Assembly (NCBI RefSeq): GCF_900109095.1
Contig: NZ_FNYZ01000011.1
Location: forward strand, 62,001-126,000
Source of the DNA: Sphingobium sp. AP50
GTDB taxonomy: Bacteria > Pseudomonadota > Alphaproteobacteria > Sphingomonadales > Sphingomonadaceae
Direction: 5' to 3'
DNA length: 64,000 bases
The notes under the pieces were generated by a model. It saw only the letters and a program-made list of their open reading frames with translations, was not told the origin of the DNA and did no database searches. The stretch's first letter is position 1. Each line of letters starts with the position of its first letter. The position numbers and the translations under genes are program-made. Shown here piece by piece: positions 10,411-21,462 of the stretch.

Positions 10411-10887
10411 TCAGATGAACGCGATCTTGTCGACCAGGTAGAATTTGTCGCCCGACGGGACCGACACTTCCACCTCGTCGCCGATCTCACGACCGATCAG
10501 CGCCCGGCCCAGCGGGCTGTTATAGCTGATCATGCCCAGCTTGGCATCCGCCTCGGCCTGACCCACGATCTGATATTTGACCGGCTTGTCTTCCTCGTCC
10601 AGCAAGGTCACGGTCGCGCCGAACACGATCTTGTCGCCCGACAAAGTGGTCGGATCGATGATCTGAGCGCGGGACATCTTGTCCTCCAGATCGTTGATCG
10701 TCGCCTCAACCTGACCCTGCCGTTCCTTGGCAGCGTGATATTCGGCGTTTTCGGACAAATCACCATGCGCGCGCGCTTCTTCGATGGCGTCCACGATCAA
10801 AGGCCGTTCGGCCTTCAGTTCGCGGAGCTGCGCATTGAGCTTGTCATAGCCCATTTGCAGCATCGGCATCTTCTCGACGGTCGCCAT
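10411..10887 (-). CDS. greA: Transcription elongation factor GreA
   Basis: 158 residues, the usual length. The N-terminal coiled coil carries [17 protein letters not shown], whose acidic tip residues insert into the RNA polymerase secondary channel to stimulate transcript cleavage; the C-terminal FKBP-like domain ends with [19 protein letters not shown] chose the ATG at 10887 ([10 protein letters not shown]) because longer in-frame extensions lack family similarity. Confidence 0.97.
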   Translation of the reverse strand: MATVEKMPMLQMGYDKLNAQLRELKAERPLIVDAIEEARAHGDLSENAEYHAAKERQGQVEATINDLEDKMSRAQIIDPTTLSGDKIVFGATVTLLDEEDKPVKYQIVGQAEADAKLGMISYNSPLGRALIGREIGDEVEVSVPSGDKFYLVDKIAFI

Positions 10888-10968
10888 TATTGCAAATCCT
10901 TCGTCAAAACTTCCCTTTGGCGGCCCCGACCATGGGGCCACCCGCAGCATGTTTCCTTATGCAGGGGA

Positions 10969-13900
10969 TCAGGCGTGCGACAGGGGATAATAGGACTGGA
11001 GCGAGCGCACTTCAAGGGCATGGCCACGAAGCGCCTCGATCGCATCGGCCGCAGCGACACTTGCCGCCGCGGTGGTGAAGCTGGCGATCTTGCCGCGCAG
11101 CGCCGACGTGCGGATCGCCTTGCTGTCTTTCAGCGACTGCCAGCCTTCGGTGGTGTTGAAGATCAACTGCACGTCGCCGTCGGTAATCCGGTCCACGATG
11201 TGCGGGCGCCCTTCGGCCACCTTGTTGACGGTCTCGATGGTGATGCCATGCGCTTCCAGATAGGCAGCCGTGCCGCCAGTCGCGATGATGGTGAAGCCCA
11301 TCGTCGCCAGCTTCTGCACCGCCGGCAGGATCACCGGCTTGTCGCTGTCCTTGACCGATACGAACACGGTGCCCTCGGTCGGCAATATCGTGCCCGCACC
11401 GATCTGTGCCTTGGCGAAGGCGATCGCGAAATTGCTATCGATTCCCATAACTTCACCGGTGCTCTTCATTTCCGGCGACAGGACCGGATCGACACCGGGG
11501 AAGCGGTTGAACGGGAAGACCGCTTCCTTCACCGCCACATGGTCGATCGCATTGCGATCGATCTTGGGCAGATCCTTGATCTTCTCGCCCGCCATCACGC
11601 GGCTGGCGATCTTGGCGATGGGCGTGCCGATCGCCTTGGCGACGAAGGGCACGGTGCGGCTGGCACGCGGGTTCACCTCGATCAGATAGACCGTGCCATT
11701 CTTGACCGCGAACTGGATGTTCATCAGGCCGCGCACCGACAGGGCATGGGCCAGCACTTCGGTCTGCCGTTCGATTTCCGCGATGATATCCGCCGACAGG
11801 CTGTAAGGCGGCAGCGAGCAGGCAGAGTCACCAGAATGGACACCAGCCTCCTCGATATGCTGCAACACACCGGCCACGACCACATCGTCGCCGTCGCACA
11901 GCGCGTCGACGTCGACTTCCACGGCATCGCGCAGATACTGGTCGATCAGCACCGGGGATTCGCCCGACACCTGAACGGCGGTGGTGATATATTCCTCCAA
12001 CTGCGCCTGACCGTCGACGATCTCCATCGCCCGACCGCCCAGCACATAGGACGGACGCATCAGCACCGGATAACCGATGCGATTGGCGACCGCGATCGCC
12101 TCTTCGCGGCTGCGCGCAATGCCGTTGGCCGGCTGTTTCAGCTTCAGCTTGTCGATCAGCGCCGCGAAACGCTCGCGATCCTCAGCCAGATCGATGGCGT
12201 CGGGCGAGGTGCCAAGAATAGGCACGCCCGCATCCTCCAGCGCCTGCGCCAGCTTCAGCGGCGTCTGCCCGCCAAACTGCACCAGCACGCCCGCCAGCGT
12301 CCCCTGCGACATTTCGACATGCAGGATTTCGAGCACGTCCTCGGCCGTCAGCGGCTCAAAATAGAGGCGGTCGGACGTATCATAGTCGGTCGACACCGTC
12401 TCCGGGTTACAGTTGACCATGATCGTCTCATAGCCAGCTTCGCTCAGCGCGAAGCAGGCATGGACGCAGCAATAGTCGAACTCGATGCCCTGTCCGATCC
12501 GGTTCGGGCCGCCACCCAGAATGACCACCTTCTTGCGGTCGCTGGGCTGCGCCTCATTCTCCGCCTCGCCAAACAGCGGCGCTTCATAGGTGGAGTACAT
12601 ATAGGGCGTCTTCGCCTCGAACTCTGCGGCGCAGGTGTCGATGCGCTTGAACACCGGGCGCACGCCCAGTTTGTGACGCAGCGCGCGCACTTCGTCCTCG
12701 GTCACGCCGCCGGTCATGGCGACGACGGCATCGTGGATCAGACCCGACCCGCGCGCGATGCCGCGCTCATTGCCGCGCAGGTTCGCGGACTTCAGCGCCA
12801 GCCAGGCCAGCCGCTTGTCGGAAAAGCCCATGGACTTCAGGCGGCGCATGCCGTCCGTATCCTGCGGCAGGCCATTGGCCAGCACCTCGGCTTCCGCGTC
12901 GACGATTTCCTTGATCCGCTCCAGGAACCAGGGGTCGAACTTGGCGATGTTATGGATTTCCTGAACGGTCAGCCCTTCGCGCAGCGCCTGCGCCGCGACC
13001 AGCAGTCGGTCCGGGGTCGCCTGCGCCAAAGCAGCGATGATATCGTCCTTGGGCGCGCCCACCAGATGATCGACCTGATTGAAACCGCTCAGACCCGTTT
13101 CCAGACCACGCAGCGCCTTCTGCATCGATTCATGGATGTTGCGGCCGATCGCCATGACTTCGCCGACGGACTTCATCGCCGTGCCCAGCAGCGGCTCGGC
13201 GCCCTTGAACTTTTCAAAGGCGAAGCGCGGGATTTTCGTCACGACATAGTCGATGGTCGGTTCGAACGACGCCGGCGTCGCGCCGGTAATGTCATTCTCG
13301 ATCTCGTCCAGCGTATAGCCCACGGCCAGCTTCGCCGCGACCTTCGCGATGGGGAAGCCGGTGGCCTTCGACGCCAGCGCCGAGGAACGCGAAACGCGCG
13401 GGTTCATCTCGATCACGATCAGGCGGCCGTCCTTCGGATTGACCGAGAACTGCACGTTGGAACCGCCTGTTTCCACGCCGATTTCACGCAGCACCGCGAT
13501 CGATGCGTTCCGCATGATCTGATATTCCTTGTCGGTCAGCGTCAGCGCCGGGGCGACGGTGATGCTGTCGCCGGTATGGACGCCCATCGGATCGACATTC
13601 TCGATCGAACAGATGATGATGCAATTGTCGTTGCGGTCCCGCACGACTTCCATCTCATATTCTTTCCAGCCGATCAGCGATTCCTCGATCAGCACCTCGG
13701 TCGTCGGCGATGCGTCCAGACCACCGCGCACGATGTTGACGAACTCTTCGCGATTATAGGCGATGCCGCCGCCGGTGCCGCCCATGGTGAAGCTGGGCCG
13801 AATGATCGAGGGAAGGCCGGTAAACTCCAGCGCCTCCAGCGCCTCTTCCATCGTATGCGCGATACGCGAGCGGGCCGATTCCAGCCCGATCTTGTCCATG

Positions 13901-14304
13901 GCGTCGCGGAACTTGATCCGGTCCTCCGCCTTGTCGATCGCCTCGGCATCCGCGCCGATCATCTGGACGCCATATTTCTCCAGCGTGCCGTCGTTGAACA
14001 AAGCCAGCGCCGTGTTCAGCGCCGTCTGCCCACCCATCGTCGGCAGCACCGCGTCCGGCCGTTCCTTTTCGATGATCTTCGCCACGATTTCGGGCGTGAT
14101 CGGCTCGACATAGGTCGCGTCGGCAAATTCCGGGTCGGTCATGATCGTGGCCGGATTGGAATTCACCAGGATGATGCGATAGCCCTCTTCCTTGAGCGCC
14201 TTCACCGCCTGCGTGCCCGAATAATCGAACTCGCACGCCTGGCCGATGATGATCGGACCAGCGCCGATGATGAGGATGGAGGAGATGTCGGTTCTTTTAG
14301 GCAT
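10969..14304 (-). CDS. carB: Carbamoyl-phosphate synthase large subunit
   Basis: 1111 residues, slightly longer than E. coli CarB. It has two homologous ATP-grasp halves ([23 protein letters not shown] near residue 8 and [19 protein letters not shown] near residue 560) and a C-terminal MGS-like domain for allosteric control. With CarA it makes carbamoyl phosphate for arginine and pyrimidines. The start ATG shares a base with the stop of the small upstream gene (TAATG). carA is on the same strand, separated by two small genes. Confidence 0.97.
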   Translation of the reverse strand: MPKRTDISSILIIGAGPIIIGQACEFDYSGTQAVKALKEEGYRIILVNSNPATIMTDPEFADATYVEPITPEIVAKIIEKERPDAVLPTMGGQTALNTALALFNDGTLEKYGVQMIGADAEAIDKAEDRIKFRDAMDKIGLESARSRIAHTMEEALEALEFTGLPSIIRPSFTMGGTGGGIAYNREEFVNIVRGGLDASPTTEVLIEESLIGWKEYEMEVVRDRNDNCIIICSIENVDPMGVHTGDSITVAPALTLTDKEYQIMRNASIAVLREIGVETGGSNVQFSVNPKDGRLIVIEMNPRVSRSSALASKATGFPIAKVAAKLAVGYTLDEIENDITGATPASFEPTIDYVVTKIPRFAFEKFKGAEPLLGTAMKSVGEVMAIGRNIHESMQKALRGLETGLSGFNQVDHLVGAPKDDIIAALAQATPDRLLVAAQALREGLTVQEIHNIAKFDPWFLERIKEIVDAEAEVLANGLPQDTDGMRRLKSMGFSDKRLAWLALKSANLRGNERGIARGSGLIHDAVVAMTGGVTEDEVRALRHKLGVRPVFKRIDTCAAEFEAKTPYMYSTYEAPLFGEAENEAQPSDRKKVVILGGGPNRIGQGIEFDYCCVHACFALSEAGYETIMVNCNPETVSTDYDTSDRLYFEPLTAEDVLEILHVEMSQGTLAGVLVQFGGQTPLKLAQALEDAGVPILGTSPDAIDLAEDRERFAALIDKLKLKQPANGIARSREEAIAVANRIGYPVLMRPSYVLGGRAMEIVDGQAQLEEYITTAVQVSGESPVLIDQYLRDAVEVDVDALCDGDDVVVAGVLQHIEEAGVHSGDSACSLPPYSLSADIIAEIERQTEVLAHALSVRGLMNIQFAVKNGTVYLIEVNPRASRTVPFVAKAIGTPIAKIASRVMAGEKIKDLPKIDRNAIDHVAVKEAVFPFNRFPGVDPVLSPEMKSTGEVMGIDSNFAIAFAKAQIGAGTILPTEGTVFVSVKDSDKPVILPAVQKLATMGFTIIATGGTAAYLEAHGITIETVNKVAEGRPHIVDRITDGDVQLIFNTTEGWQSLKDSKAIRTSALRGKIASFTTAAASVAAADAIEALRGHALEVRSLQSYYPLSHA

Positions 14305-14618
14305 TATCTTCCCGCACCAAATAACTTGCGAAACAACGAAGCCATCCATTTGGATTTGCTCGATTGTTCAATTGACCCCCCGGATTGATGAACGACATCC
14401 AACCGAGGCTTGAAGTGAAATCCCATCGCTGCACCGGACTGTGCTGCATAGAACATCAATTTTTCTACTCTGTCTCGATAGACCTCGTCTGCTTCGTCAC
14501 CAGGATATATATCAACATTGGCGACACCTTCCTCGTCGGTGAAAAACACGACCTGATCTAACGAAATTCCGGCATCTATCACGGCCTTGGCCATTGCTCC
14601 CCGATCGGGGCGACTCAC
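14304..14618 (-). CDS. Unknown small protein between rraB-like gene and carB
   Basis: About 104 residues from a GTG at 14618 with GGAG eight bases upstream ([17 protein letters not shown]). The stop overlaps the carB start by one base. I recognise no family; it is acidic in the middle ([24 protein letters not shown]) and ends in a basic tail ([18 protein letters not shown]). The DNA is visibly AT-richer than the flanking car genes, which suggests a different origin or weaker selection. The coupling to carB is the main argument that it is a real gene. Confidence 0.55.
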   Translation of the reverse strand: MSRPDRGAMAKAVIDAGISLDQVVFFTDEEGVANVDIYPGDEADEVYRDRVEKLMFYAAQSGAAMGFHFKPRLDVVHQSGGSIEQSSKSKWMASLFRKLFGAGR

Positions 14619-14649
14619 AGCACAAACTCCAAGAAATACCTTGTAAAAA

Positions 14650-15018
14650 TCAATGCACGCCCCCCGCCTGCGCCTCGCATCCCCAGCCGTCATATTCGAC
14701 GCCGCAGAGGATTTCGATCTGGAGGCATTTCTTGGTCAGCGCACGGATCGATGCTTCATCGACCGGCTGCACGCATTCCAGAAACAGGAACAGGTCGCCA
14801 TCCTCATCTTCTTCCCGGTCCAGTTCGACAAAGCCGAACTGGCTGGCGAGGATGAGGACGCGCTCGAAATCCTTCTCGCTGCCCCGGAAGCTGACGTCCA
14901 CGGGCCGCGCGATGCGCGCAACGTCGCCATTGCGCTTCAGGTTGGCGAGAACGTCCTTGTCCGCTTCCCACTCTGCGGCGAGGCGTGCTTCGTCGACGGG
15001 GGGCAGGTTCTGGCTCAC
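14650..15018 (-). CDS. RraB-like ribonuclease E inhibitor family protein
   Basis: 122 residues from a GTG that overlaps the carA stop as GTGA. The motif VEYDGWG near the C-terminus, the acidic EEDEDGDLFLFLECV segment and the overall size match the RraB/DUF695-like family. In E. coli RraB binds RNase E and modulates degradation; whether this homologue does so is unknown. Its place between carA and the next small gene means it is expressed with carbamoyl-phosphate synthase. Confidence 0.75.
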   Translation of the reverse strand: MSQNLPPVDEARLAAEWEADKDVLANLKRNGDVARIARPVDVSFRGSEKDFERVLILASQFGFVELDREEDEDGDLFLFLECVQPVDEASIRALTKKCLQIEILCGVEYDGWGCEAQAGGVH

Positions 15019-16193
15019 GCCGCGACCGCACCTTTCAGGCCGGCCACGAACTTGCGGAACAGATAGAAGCTGTCCTGCGGCCCCGGCGAAGCTTCGGGAT
15101 GATATTGCACCGAAAAGGCACTCTTGTCCGTCAATTCGATGCCGCAATTGCTGCCATCGAACAGCGACACATGGGTCGATCGCGCATTGGCGGGCAGCGT
15201 GTCGACATCGACCGCGAAGCCATGGTTCATGCTGGTGATCTCGACCAGACCGTCCGACAGGCGCTTGACCGGATGGTTCGCGCCGCGATGGCCCTGATGC
15301 ATCTTGATCGTCTTCGCGCCCACGGCCAGACCCAGCAACTGATGGCCAAGGCAAATGCCGAACACGGGAATATCGGCCGCCAGCACGCTCTGGATCACCG
15401 GCACCGCATAGTCGCCGGTCGCAGCCGGATCGCCCGGACCGTTGGAAAGGAACACGCCATCGGGGTTCAGCGCCGACACCTGTTCAAAGGTCGCCATCGC
15501 GGGCAGCACGGTCACGCGCGCGCCGGCCTGCACCAGATTGCGGAAGATGTTGTTCTTCGCGCCATAATCGATCGCGACGACATGGGGGCGCTCTTCACCC
15601 GCCTCATTCAGGCCATAGCCATGGCCCAGCTTCCAAACGCCATCCTTCCACAGGCGGCTTTCTTTGCCCGTGACTTCGATGGCGAGGTCCATACCCTCCA
15701 GCCCCGGCCATGCGGCGGCCTTGGCGGCGAGCGCGGCGATATCGAACTTGCCCTCGGGATCATGGGCGATCACGACATTGGGCGCGCCCTTGATGCGGAT
15801 CAGGCGGGTCAGCGCGCGGGTATCGACCCCGGCCAGACCGATCCGGCCATTCTCACGCATCCACTGGTCGAACGGTTCGACATTGCGGAAATTGCTGGGC
15901 GCGGTGACGTCCTGCCGCACGATGCAACCCAGCGCATAGGGGCTGCTCGCCTCCACATCGTCCAGATTGGTGCCGACATTGCCGATATGCGGAAAAGTGA
16001 AGTTGATGATCTGCCCGGCATAGCTGGGATCGGTCATGATCTCCTGATAGCCGGTGATCGACGTATTGAAGCAGAGTTCACCCACCGCATCGCCGACCGC
16101 ACCGAATCCGCGGCCGAACACGGCGCTGCCATCGGCAAAAACCACGACCCCTGTCGCTCCTTTAGGCACAATGAGGGTCTTGGCGTCTGCCAT
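15015..16193 (-). CDS. carA: Carbamoyl-phosphate synthase small subunit
   Basis: 392 residues. The N-terminal CPSase_sm_chain domain is followed by a class I glutamine amidotransferase domain with the nucleophile in GICLGHQLLG and the His-Glu pair in YHPEASPGP. It supplies ammonia to CarB. First gene of the minus-strand unit carA-rraB-like-unknown-carB. Confidence 0.97.
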   Translation of the reverse strand: MADAKTLIVPKGATGVVVFADGSAVFGRGFGAVGDAVGELCFNTSITGYQEIMTDPSYAGQIINFTFPHIGNVGTNLDDVEASSPYALGCIVRQDVTAPSNFRNVEPFDQWMRENGRIGLAGVDTRALTRLIRIKGAPNVVIAHDPEGKFDIAALAAKAAAWPGLEGMDLAIEVTGKESRLWKDGVWKLGHGYGLNEAGEERPHVVAIDYGAKNNIFRNLVQAGARVTVLPAMATFEQVSALNPDGVFLSNGPGDPAATGDYAVPVIQSVLAADIPVFGICLGHQLLGLAVGAKTIKMHQGHRGANHPVKRLSDGLVEITSMNHGFAVDVDTLPANARSTHVSLFDGSNCGIELTDKSAFSVQYHPEASPGPQDSFYLFRKFVAGLKGAVAA

Positions 16194-16346
16194 GGTCGCG
16201 GTCCTTTATGCTTTTGCGGGAACCCGTCTGCTGCGGGTTAAACGGCCGGTCAGGTAGGCGTGCATCCTCCACAGGTCAACGTCTGTTAAAAATCTCTTTT
16301 GCCGCTATATCTGCTCCTTTCCCGAAGAGACAGGATATATTCGCCG

Positions 16347-16799
16347 ATGATTCGCGAGCAGGTAAAGAGCGCCCAGATCGAGTCCATGAAGGGCGGCGAC
16401 AAGGAACGCCTGGCCGCCGTGCGCCTGATCCTGGCAAAGCTGAAGGACCGCGACATCGAACTGCGCACCGCCTCCACCGTGCCGGACGATGATGCCATCG
16501 TGGTGGAAGTGCTCCAGAAGATGGTGAAGCAGCGCCGCGAATCGATCGACATGTTCAAGAGCGGCGGCCGCGACGAACTTGCCGCCAAGGAACAGGCCGA
16601 ACTGGACGTGATCGAAAGCTTCCTCCCCGCCCAGTTGAGCGAGGAAGAAACCAAGGCCGCGATCGAAGGCATCAAGGCCGAAGTCGGCGCGACCAGCGTC
16701 AAGGACATGGGCAAGGTGATGGCCGTGCTGAAGGAACGCCACGGCAGCGTGATCGACATGAGCAAGGCAAGCGGGCTGGTGAAAGCAGCGCTTGTGTGA
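16347..16799 (+). CDS. GatB/YqeY domain-containing protein
   Basis: 150 residues, typical YqeY length. The segments MKGGDKERLAAVRLILA, MVKQRRESIDMF and FLPAQLSEEE match the helical YqeY family, related to the tRNA-binding tail of GatB. ATG 16347 follows an AGGA-like site. Divergent from carA and upstream of the GIY-YIG/dnaG/rpoD block. Confidence 0.9.
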   Translation: MIREQVKSAQIESMKGGDKERLAAVRLILAKLKDRDIELRTASTVPDDDAIVVEVLQKMVKQRRESIDMFKSGGRDELAAKEQAELDVIESFLPAQLSEEETKAAIEGIKAEVGATSVKDMGKVMAVLKERHGSVIDMSKASGLVKAALV

Positions 16800-16862
16800 G
16801 TGAAGAAGGGGCAGCGCCACCTGCTCTCCCCCTCCCGCCCGCGGAAAGCCCCCACCGAACCT

Positions 16863-16891
16863 CCGTTCGTTTCGAGCAAAGTCGAGAAACG
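16863..16891. repeat. Half copy of the REP-like repeat found at 17236-17309
   Basis: This 29-bp stretch matches one arm of the palindromic repeat at 17236-17309 except for two bases in the middle (GAGCAAAGTCGAG instead of GAGCGTAGTCGAG). A partner arm is not clearly present. Confidence 0.7.
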
Positions 16892-16938
16892 ACTGGCACG
16901 ATGCTCGACACGGACGGAAGTTAGGGCATAATCGCCTG

Positions 16939-17343
16939 ATGGCGTTCTGGACCTATATGCTCAAATGTTCAGACGGCCGTTATTACACCGGCCATACCGA
17001 CAATCTGGACCATCGCATCGGTCAGCACCAATGCGGCCAAGGCAGCCAATTCACCCGCAACCGCCTGCCGGTCACGCTTGTCTGGAGCGAAACTTTCGGC
17101 ACCTGCATCGAAGCGCTGGAAGCCGAACGCATAATCGGCGGCTGGTCCCGCGCCAAAAAGGAAGCCATGATAGCTGGCAACTGGTCGTTGGTGTCATATC
17201 TCGCGAAACCGCCAAAGGAACGGCAGACAAAAGGCCCGTTCGTTTCGAGCGTAGTCGAGAAACGGGAAGAGTGCGCTCGCCGTTTCTCGACTACGCTCGA
17301 AACGAACGGATATGGCATGCCTGATCCCGAGCAACCCGCATGA
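16939..17343 (+). CDS. GIY-YIG nuclease family protein (UPF0213/YhbQ type)
   Basis: 134 residues. The domain is complete in residues 1-95: TYMLKCSDGRYYTGHT carries the (G/T)xY-Y(T/I)G motif, followed by the conserved Arg in HRIGQH, and a Glu in EALEAERII. These are small single-domain endonuclease-fold proteins of unclear role. The last 40 residues are encoded by a perfect palindromic repeat and do not look like the family, so the natural end was probably near 17220. The stop overlaps the dnaG start (ATGA). Confidence 0.85.
   Translation: MAFWTYMLKCSDGRYYTGHTDNLDHRIGQHQCGQGSQFTRNRLPVTLVWSETFGTCIEALEAERIIGGWSRAKKEAMIAGNWSLVSYLAKPPKERQTKGPFVSSVVEKREECARRFSTTLETNGYGMPDPEQPA
17236..17309. repeat. 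Perfect inverted repeat (REP/BIME-like) inside the GIY-YIG gene tail
   Basis: Two identical 30-bp arms in inverse orientation (17236-17265 and 17280-17309) with a 14-bp spacer. Sequence core GTTTCGAGCGTAGTCGAGAAAC. A related single arm is at 16863. The element sits 30 bp before the dnaG start. Confidence 0.92.
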
Positions 17344-19217
17344 CCCTCACTCCCCAATGGCTGGACGAACTGCGCGCGCGCACGTCGCTGTCGACCCTCA
17401 TCGGCAAGACCGTCAAGGTCACCAAGGCTGGCCGCGAGTACAAGGCCTGCTGCCCCTTCCATAATGAGAAGACGCCCAGCTTCACGATCAATGATGAGAA
17501 GGGCTTCTACCACTGCTTCGGCTGCGGCGCGCATGGCGATGCGATCCGCTGGATGACCGATCAGCGCGGCCTGCCCTTCATGGAGGCCGTGAAGGAACTG
17601 GCCGCCACCGCTGGCATGGACGTTCCCGCCGCCGATCCCCGTGCCGCAAAGCGCGCCGAACAGGCCAAGGGATTGCACGACGCCATGACCGCGGCCCAGA
17701 GCTTCTTCGAGGATCAACTGGGCGGCATCGATGGCGGCGAAGCACGCGCCTATATGCAGAAGCGCGGCATTACCGACGCCACGCGCCGTGCCTTCGGCTT
17801 CGGCTATTCCCCGGATTCGCGCGGGAAGCTGAAAACCGCCTTGCGCGACTTTGGCGAGCCGATGCTGGTCGAAACTGGCCTACTTATTGATCCAGACGGG
17901 GAACGCGACACCTACGACCGCTTCCGTGGCCGCCTGATGCTCCCCATCCGCGACATTCGCGGCCGGGTGATCGCGTTCGGCGGCCGCATCATCGGCGCTG
18001 GCGAACCCAAATATCTGAACTCGCCCGACACGCCGCTCTTCGACAAGGGCCGCACCCTCTACAATATCGACAAAGCCTCCCCCGCCAGCCGCTCGACCGG
18101 CCGCGTCATCGTGGTCGAAGGCTATATGGATGTGATCGCCCTCGCCCAGGCCGGCTTTGGCGAAGCGGTCGCCCCGCTCGGCACGGCGCTGACCGAACAT
18201 CAGATCGAACGCCTCTGGAAGATGGTGGACGTGCCCATCCTCTGCTTCGACGGCGACTCGGCCGGGCAGAAGGCGGCGATCCGTGCCGCCACCCGCGCGC
18301 TGCCCCTGCTCCACCCCGGCCACAGCCTCGCCTTCGCGACGCTTCCCACGGGGCAAGACCCGGATGACCTGATCCGCGCGAGCGGACCGCAGGCGATGGA
18401 GGCGGTGCTGAACGCCGCCGAACCGCTGATCGAACGCCTCTGGAAGCATGAGATCAGCGCTGCCCCGCTCGACACCCCTGAACAGAAGGCCGCGCTCAAA
18501 CAGCGGCTTCGCACCATTTCGGACGCGATTGCCCATCCCGACGTACGCGCCCATTACGCCCACGAGTTTCGCGAGCGGTACGACGCCCTCTTCTTCGCCC
18601 GGCGCGACTCCGCCCCGCAACAGCGCAGCAGCGGCAACTTCAGCGGCGGCCAGCGCTGGCAACGCGACAAACGCGGCAACTGGAAGGCCCCCATCCCCCC
18701 CGCCGGCACCGAAGCGCGTGCCATCGGCGCCAGCGGCATGGAACAGCGCTTGCTGCGCGCAATCCTGGCCGCGCTCCTGCGCCATCCCGAACAGATCGGC
18801 CCGCATCGGGAGATGCTGTCGGCCCTGCAAATCGGCGATCCGCTGCTCGCCCAGTTGCTTGCCGCGATGATCTCTGCGTCCTTCCGAAAAGAAACAGTTG
18901 AAACGCAGGCCCTCCTTACCATATTGGGGCAAGGTGAGTTGTATAATATGGCCAAGGGAATGCTCCGGGCCGACGCGTTTACACTCACTCCCGACAGGAT
19001 GACCACCGACCCTGACCGCCTTGCGCGCGATCTGGAGGAGGCCGTTCGGGTGATGGCGCAGGGACCGGAACTGGAAGCAGCTCTGGTGGAAGCGACGAGG
19101 CGGTTCGAGAACGACTTCAGCGAGGAAAATTTCGCTGAGCAGCAACGCATCCGCGTGCTGAAAGCCGATCATGATCGCCGCGTCGCGGAACTGGCGCAGT
19201 CCGAAGACATTGTTTGA
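17340..19217 (+). CDS. dnaG: DNA primase
   Basis: 625 residues. The N-terminal CHC2 zinc-binding domain has Cys38, His41, Cys59 and Cys62 (CPFHNEKTPSF and FHYCFGCG-type spacing); the Toprim core holds VVEGYMDVIAL and the acidic FDGDSAGQKAA; the C-terminal helicase-binding domain is present. It makes RNA primers for replication. ATG 17340 overlaps the previous stop. With rpoD downstream it resembles the macromolecular-synthesis operon lacking rpsU. Confidence 0.96.
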   Translation: MTLTPQWLDELRARTSLSTLIGKTVKVTKAGREYKACCPFHNEKTPSFTINDEKGFYHCFGCGAHGDAIRWMTDQRGLPFMEAVKELAATAGMDVPAADPRAAKRAEQAKGLHDAMTAAQSFFEDQLGGIDGGEARAYMQKRGITDATRRAFGFGYSPDSRGKLKTALRDFGEPMLVETGLLIDPDGERDTYDRFRGRLMLPIRDIRGRVIAFGGRIIGAGEPKYLNSPDTPLFDKGRTLYNIDKASPASRSTGRVIVVEGYMDVIALAQAGFGEAVAPLGTALTEHQIERLWKMVDVPILCFDGDSAGQKAAIRAATRALPLLHPGHSLAFATLPTGQDPDDLIRASGPQAMEAVLNAAEPLIERLWKHEISAAPLDTPEQKAALKQRLRTISDAIAHPDVRAHYAHEFRERYDALFFARRDSAPQQRSSGNFSGGQRWQRDKRGNWKAPIPPAGTEARAIGASGMEQRLLRAILAALLRHPEQIGPHREMLSALQIGDPLLAQLLAAMISASFRKETVETQALLTILGQGELYNMAKGMLRADAFTLTPDRMTTDPDRLARDLEEAVRVMAQGPELEAALVEATRRFENDFSEENFAEQQRIRVLKADHDRRVAELAQSEDIV

Positions 19218-19263
19218 TTGAAGCTAGCCCTTTCAACAGGGGCAGCGAAGTTAAGGCGAATAA

Positions 19264-21309
19264 ATGGCGACCAAGGCGAACAGCAAAAATGGTGGTATGG
19301 GTGACGGAGAGGATGGCGGCGACGCCCCCCTGCTCGACCTCAACGAAGCCTCCGTCAAGAAGCTGATTTCGCGCGCGAAAAAGCGCGGCTACATCACGGT
19401 CGACGAGCTGAACGAGGCTCTTCCCCAGGATCAGATGTCCACCGATCAGATCGAGGACATCATGTCGGCGCTCAACGAAATGGGCGTCAACATCGTCGAG
19501 AATGAGGAAGCCGGCGAAGACGGCGACGAACAGCGCGAGCGCGAAGAAGCCGACGATTCCGACGATGATTCGGGCGACGATGATGGCGGCCCCAAGCTCG
19601 TCACCGAAAAGAAGAAGGAAACGGTCGATCGCACCGACGATCCCGTTCGCATGTATCTGCGCGAAATGGGCGCAGTGGAACTGCTCAGCCGTGAGGGCGA
19701 AATCGCCATCGCCAAGCGGATCGAGGCTGGCCGCGACACGATGATCCTGGGTCTGTGCGAAAGCCCGACCACCTTCAACGCGATCATCGAATGGTCGACC
19801 GCCCTCAACAACGGCGAAATGCAGCTGCGCGAGATTCTCGATCTCGACGCCATGCTCTCCAAGGATCCTGCTCCGGAAAATCTGGAGGAAGGCGCCGAGG
19901 ATGATGATGGCGAGATCAGCGAAAAGACCGCTGGCCCCAGCTTCAAGGAAGAAGAAGAGCCGGAGGAGGAATCCGCCGACGGCGAAGATGAGGACGGTGC
20001 GCCCCGCGCCCGCCGCAATGAGGAAGAAGAGGAAGAGGACAACACCCTGTCCCTCGCCCAGATGGAAGAGACGCTCAAGCCGATGGCGCTTGAGAAGTTC
20101 GCGACCATCACGGAAATTTTCCGGGCTTTTTCCAAGGCGCAGGAAGCGCGCATGATCGCCATGGCCAATGGCGAAAGCCTGAGCCAGAAGGCCGAAGACA
20201 GCTATCATGAACTGCGCGAAAATCTGACTGCCGAGGTCGAGAGCGTCAAATTCCACCAGCAGAAGATCGAATATCTGGTCGATCAGCTCTATGCCTATAA
20301 CCGGCGCCTGACCGCGCTGGGCGGCCAGATGCTGCGTCTGGCCGAGCGTCACAAGGTCAGCCGCAAGGATTTCCTCGACCGCTATGTGAACCATGAGCTG
20401 GACGACGCCTGGCTGGAAAAGGTGCAGGGCCTCGACAAGAAATGGACCGCCTTCGCCGCTGCCGAAGGGCGCGCCGTCGAACGCATCCGTAACGAGATTG
20501 GCGAAATCGCCCAGGCGACCGGCATGTCGCTGTCCGAATTCCGCCGCATCGTCAACATGGTGCAGAAGGGCGAGCGCGAAGCGCGTATCGCCAAGAAGGA
20601 AATGGTCGAAGCGAACCTGCGCCTCGTCATCTCCATCGCTAAAAAATATACGAACCGTGGCCTGCAATTCCTTGATCTTATTCAGGAAGGTAATATCGGC
20701 CTGATGAAGGCGGTGGATAAGTTCGAATATCGCCGCGGCTACAAGTTCAGCACCTATGCTACTTGGTGGATCAGGCAGGCGATCACCCGTTCGATCGCGG
20801 ATCAGGCGCGGACCATCCGTATCCCGGTCCACATGATCGAAACGATCAACAAGCTGGTCCGCACCAGCCGCCAGTTCCTGCACGAGCAGGGCCGCGAACC
20901 GACCCCGGAAGAGATGGCCGAGCGCCTCTCCATGCCGCTGGAGAAGGTGCGCAAGGTGATGAAGATCGCCAAGGAGCCGATCTCCCTCGAAACGCCGATC
21001 GGCGACGAGGAAGACAGCCATCTGGGCGACTTCATCGAAGACAAGAATGCGATCATCCCGGTGGATGCCGCCATTCAGGCGAACCTGAAGGAAACGGTCA
21101 CCCGCGTCCTCGCCTCGCTCACCCCGCGTGAAGAGCGCGTGCTGCGCATGCGTTTCGGCATCGGCATGAACACCGACCACACTCTTGAGGAAGTGGGCCA
21201 GCAATTCAGCGTGACCCGCGAACGTATCCGCCAGATCGAAGCGAAGGCGCTGCGCAAGCTCAAGCACCCCAGCCGCTCGCGGAAGATGCGGTCATTCCTC
21301 GATCAGTAA
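19264..21309 (+). CDS. rpoD: RNA polymerase primary sigma factor RpoD
   Basis: 681 residues. Order: region 1.1, a long acidic stretch (about residues 80-115 and 215-260), region 1.2, non-conserved region, then region 2 ([20 protein letters not shown] split by normal numbering), region 3 and region 4 ([25 protein letters not shown]). It directs RNA polymerase to housekeeping promoters. Spacing of 46 bp after dnaG suggests a shared operon with possible extra promoter. Confidence 0.98.
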   Translation: MATKANSKNGGMGDGEDGGDAPLLDLNEASVKKLISRAKKRGYITVDELNEALPQDQMSTDQIEDIMSALNEMGVNIVENEEAGEDGDEQREREEADDSDDDSGDDDGGPKLVTEKKKETVDRTDDPVRMYLREMGAVELLSREGEIAIAKRIEAGRDTMILGLCESPTTFNAIIEWSTALNNGEMQLREILDLDAMLSKDPAPENLEEGAEDDDGEISEKTAGPSFKEEEEPEEESADGEDEDGAPRARRNEEEEEEDNTLSLAQMEETLKPMALEKFATITEIFRAFSKAQEARMIAMANGESLSQKAEDSYHELRENLTAEVESVKFHQQKIEYLVDQLYAYNRRLTALGGQMLRLAERHKVSRKDFLDRYVNHELDDAWLEKVQGLDKKWTAFAAAEGRAVERIRNEIGEIAQATGMSLSEFRRIVNMVQKGEREARIAKKEMVEANLRLVISIAKKYTNRGLQFLDLIQEGNIGLMKAVDKFEYRRGYKFSTYATWWIRQAITRSIADQARTIRIPVHMIETINKLVRTSRQFLHEQGREPTPEEMAERLSMPLEKVRKVMKIAKEPISLETPIGDEEDSHLGDFIEDKNAIIPVDAAIQANLKETVTRVLASLTPREERVLRMRFGIGMNTDHTLEEVGQQFSVTRERIRQIEAKALRKLKHPSRSRKMRSFLDQ

Positions 21310-21353
21310 AATTAATTTGGATCGGTAAATAGTAATTAACCATCCTTGACGGA

Positions 21354-21384
21354 AAAGGGCGGCTTTCAGGGTCGCCCTTTCTGA
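21354..21384 (+). terminator. Intrinsic terminator after rpoD
   Basis: Stem AAAGGGCG (21354-21361) pairs with CGCCCTTT (21373-21380) and is followed by T-rich sequence. Confidence 0.8.
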
Positions 21385-21462
21385 TTCCGTAAACCGGACG
21401 TTTACTCGAACCAGCCTATTGTCTGGCTTCAGCCGGCGTGCCGGGCAGTACAGGGGTTTGGG

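Noticed and set aside
10168..14388. A 1406-codon open frame on the plus strand opposite carB
   Set aside because: It is the antisense of carB, greA and the rhomboid gene, rich in His/Arg/Asp/Gln as expected for a shadow frame of high-GC coding DNA.
19117..21267. A 716-codon open frame on the minus strand opposite rpoD
   Set aside because: Antisense of rpoD; composition is a mirror of the sigma factor codons and no domain is recognisable.
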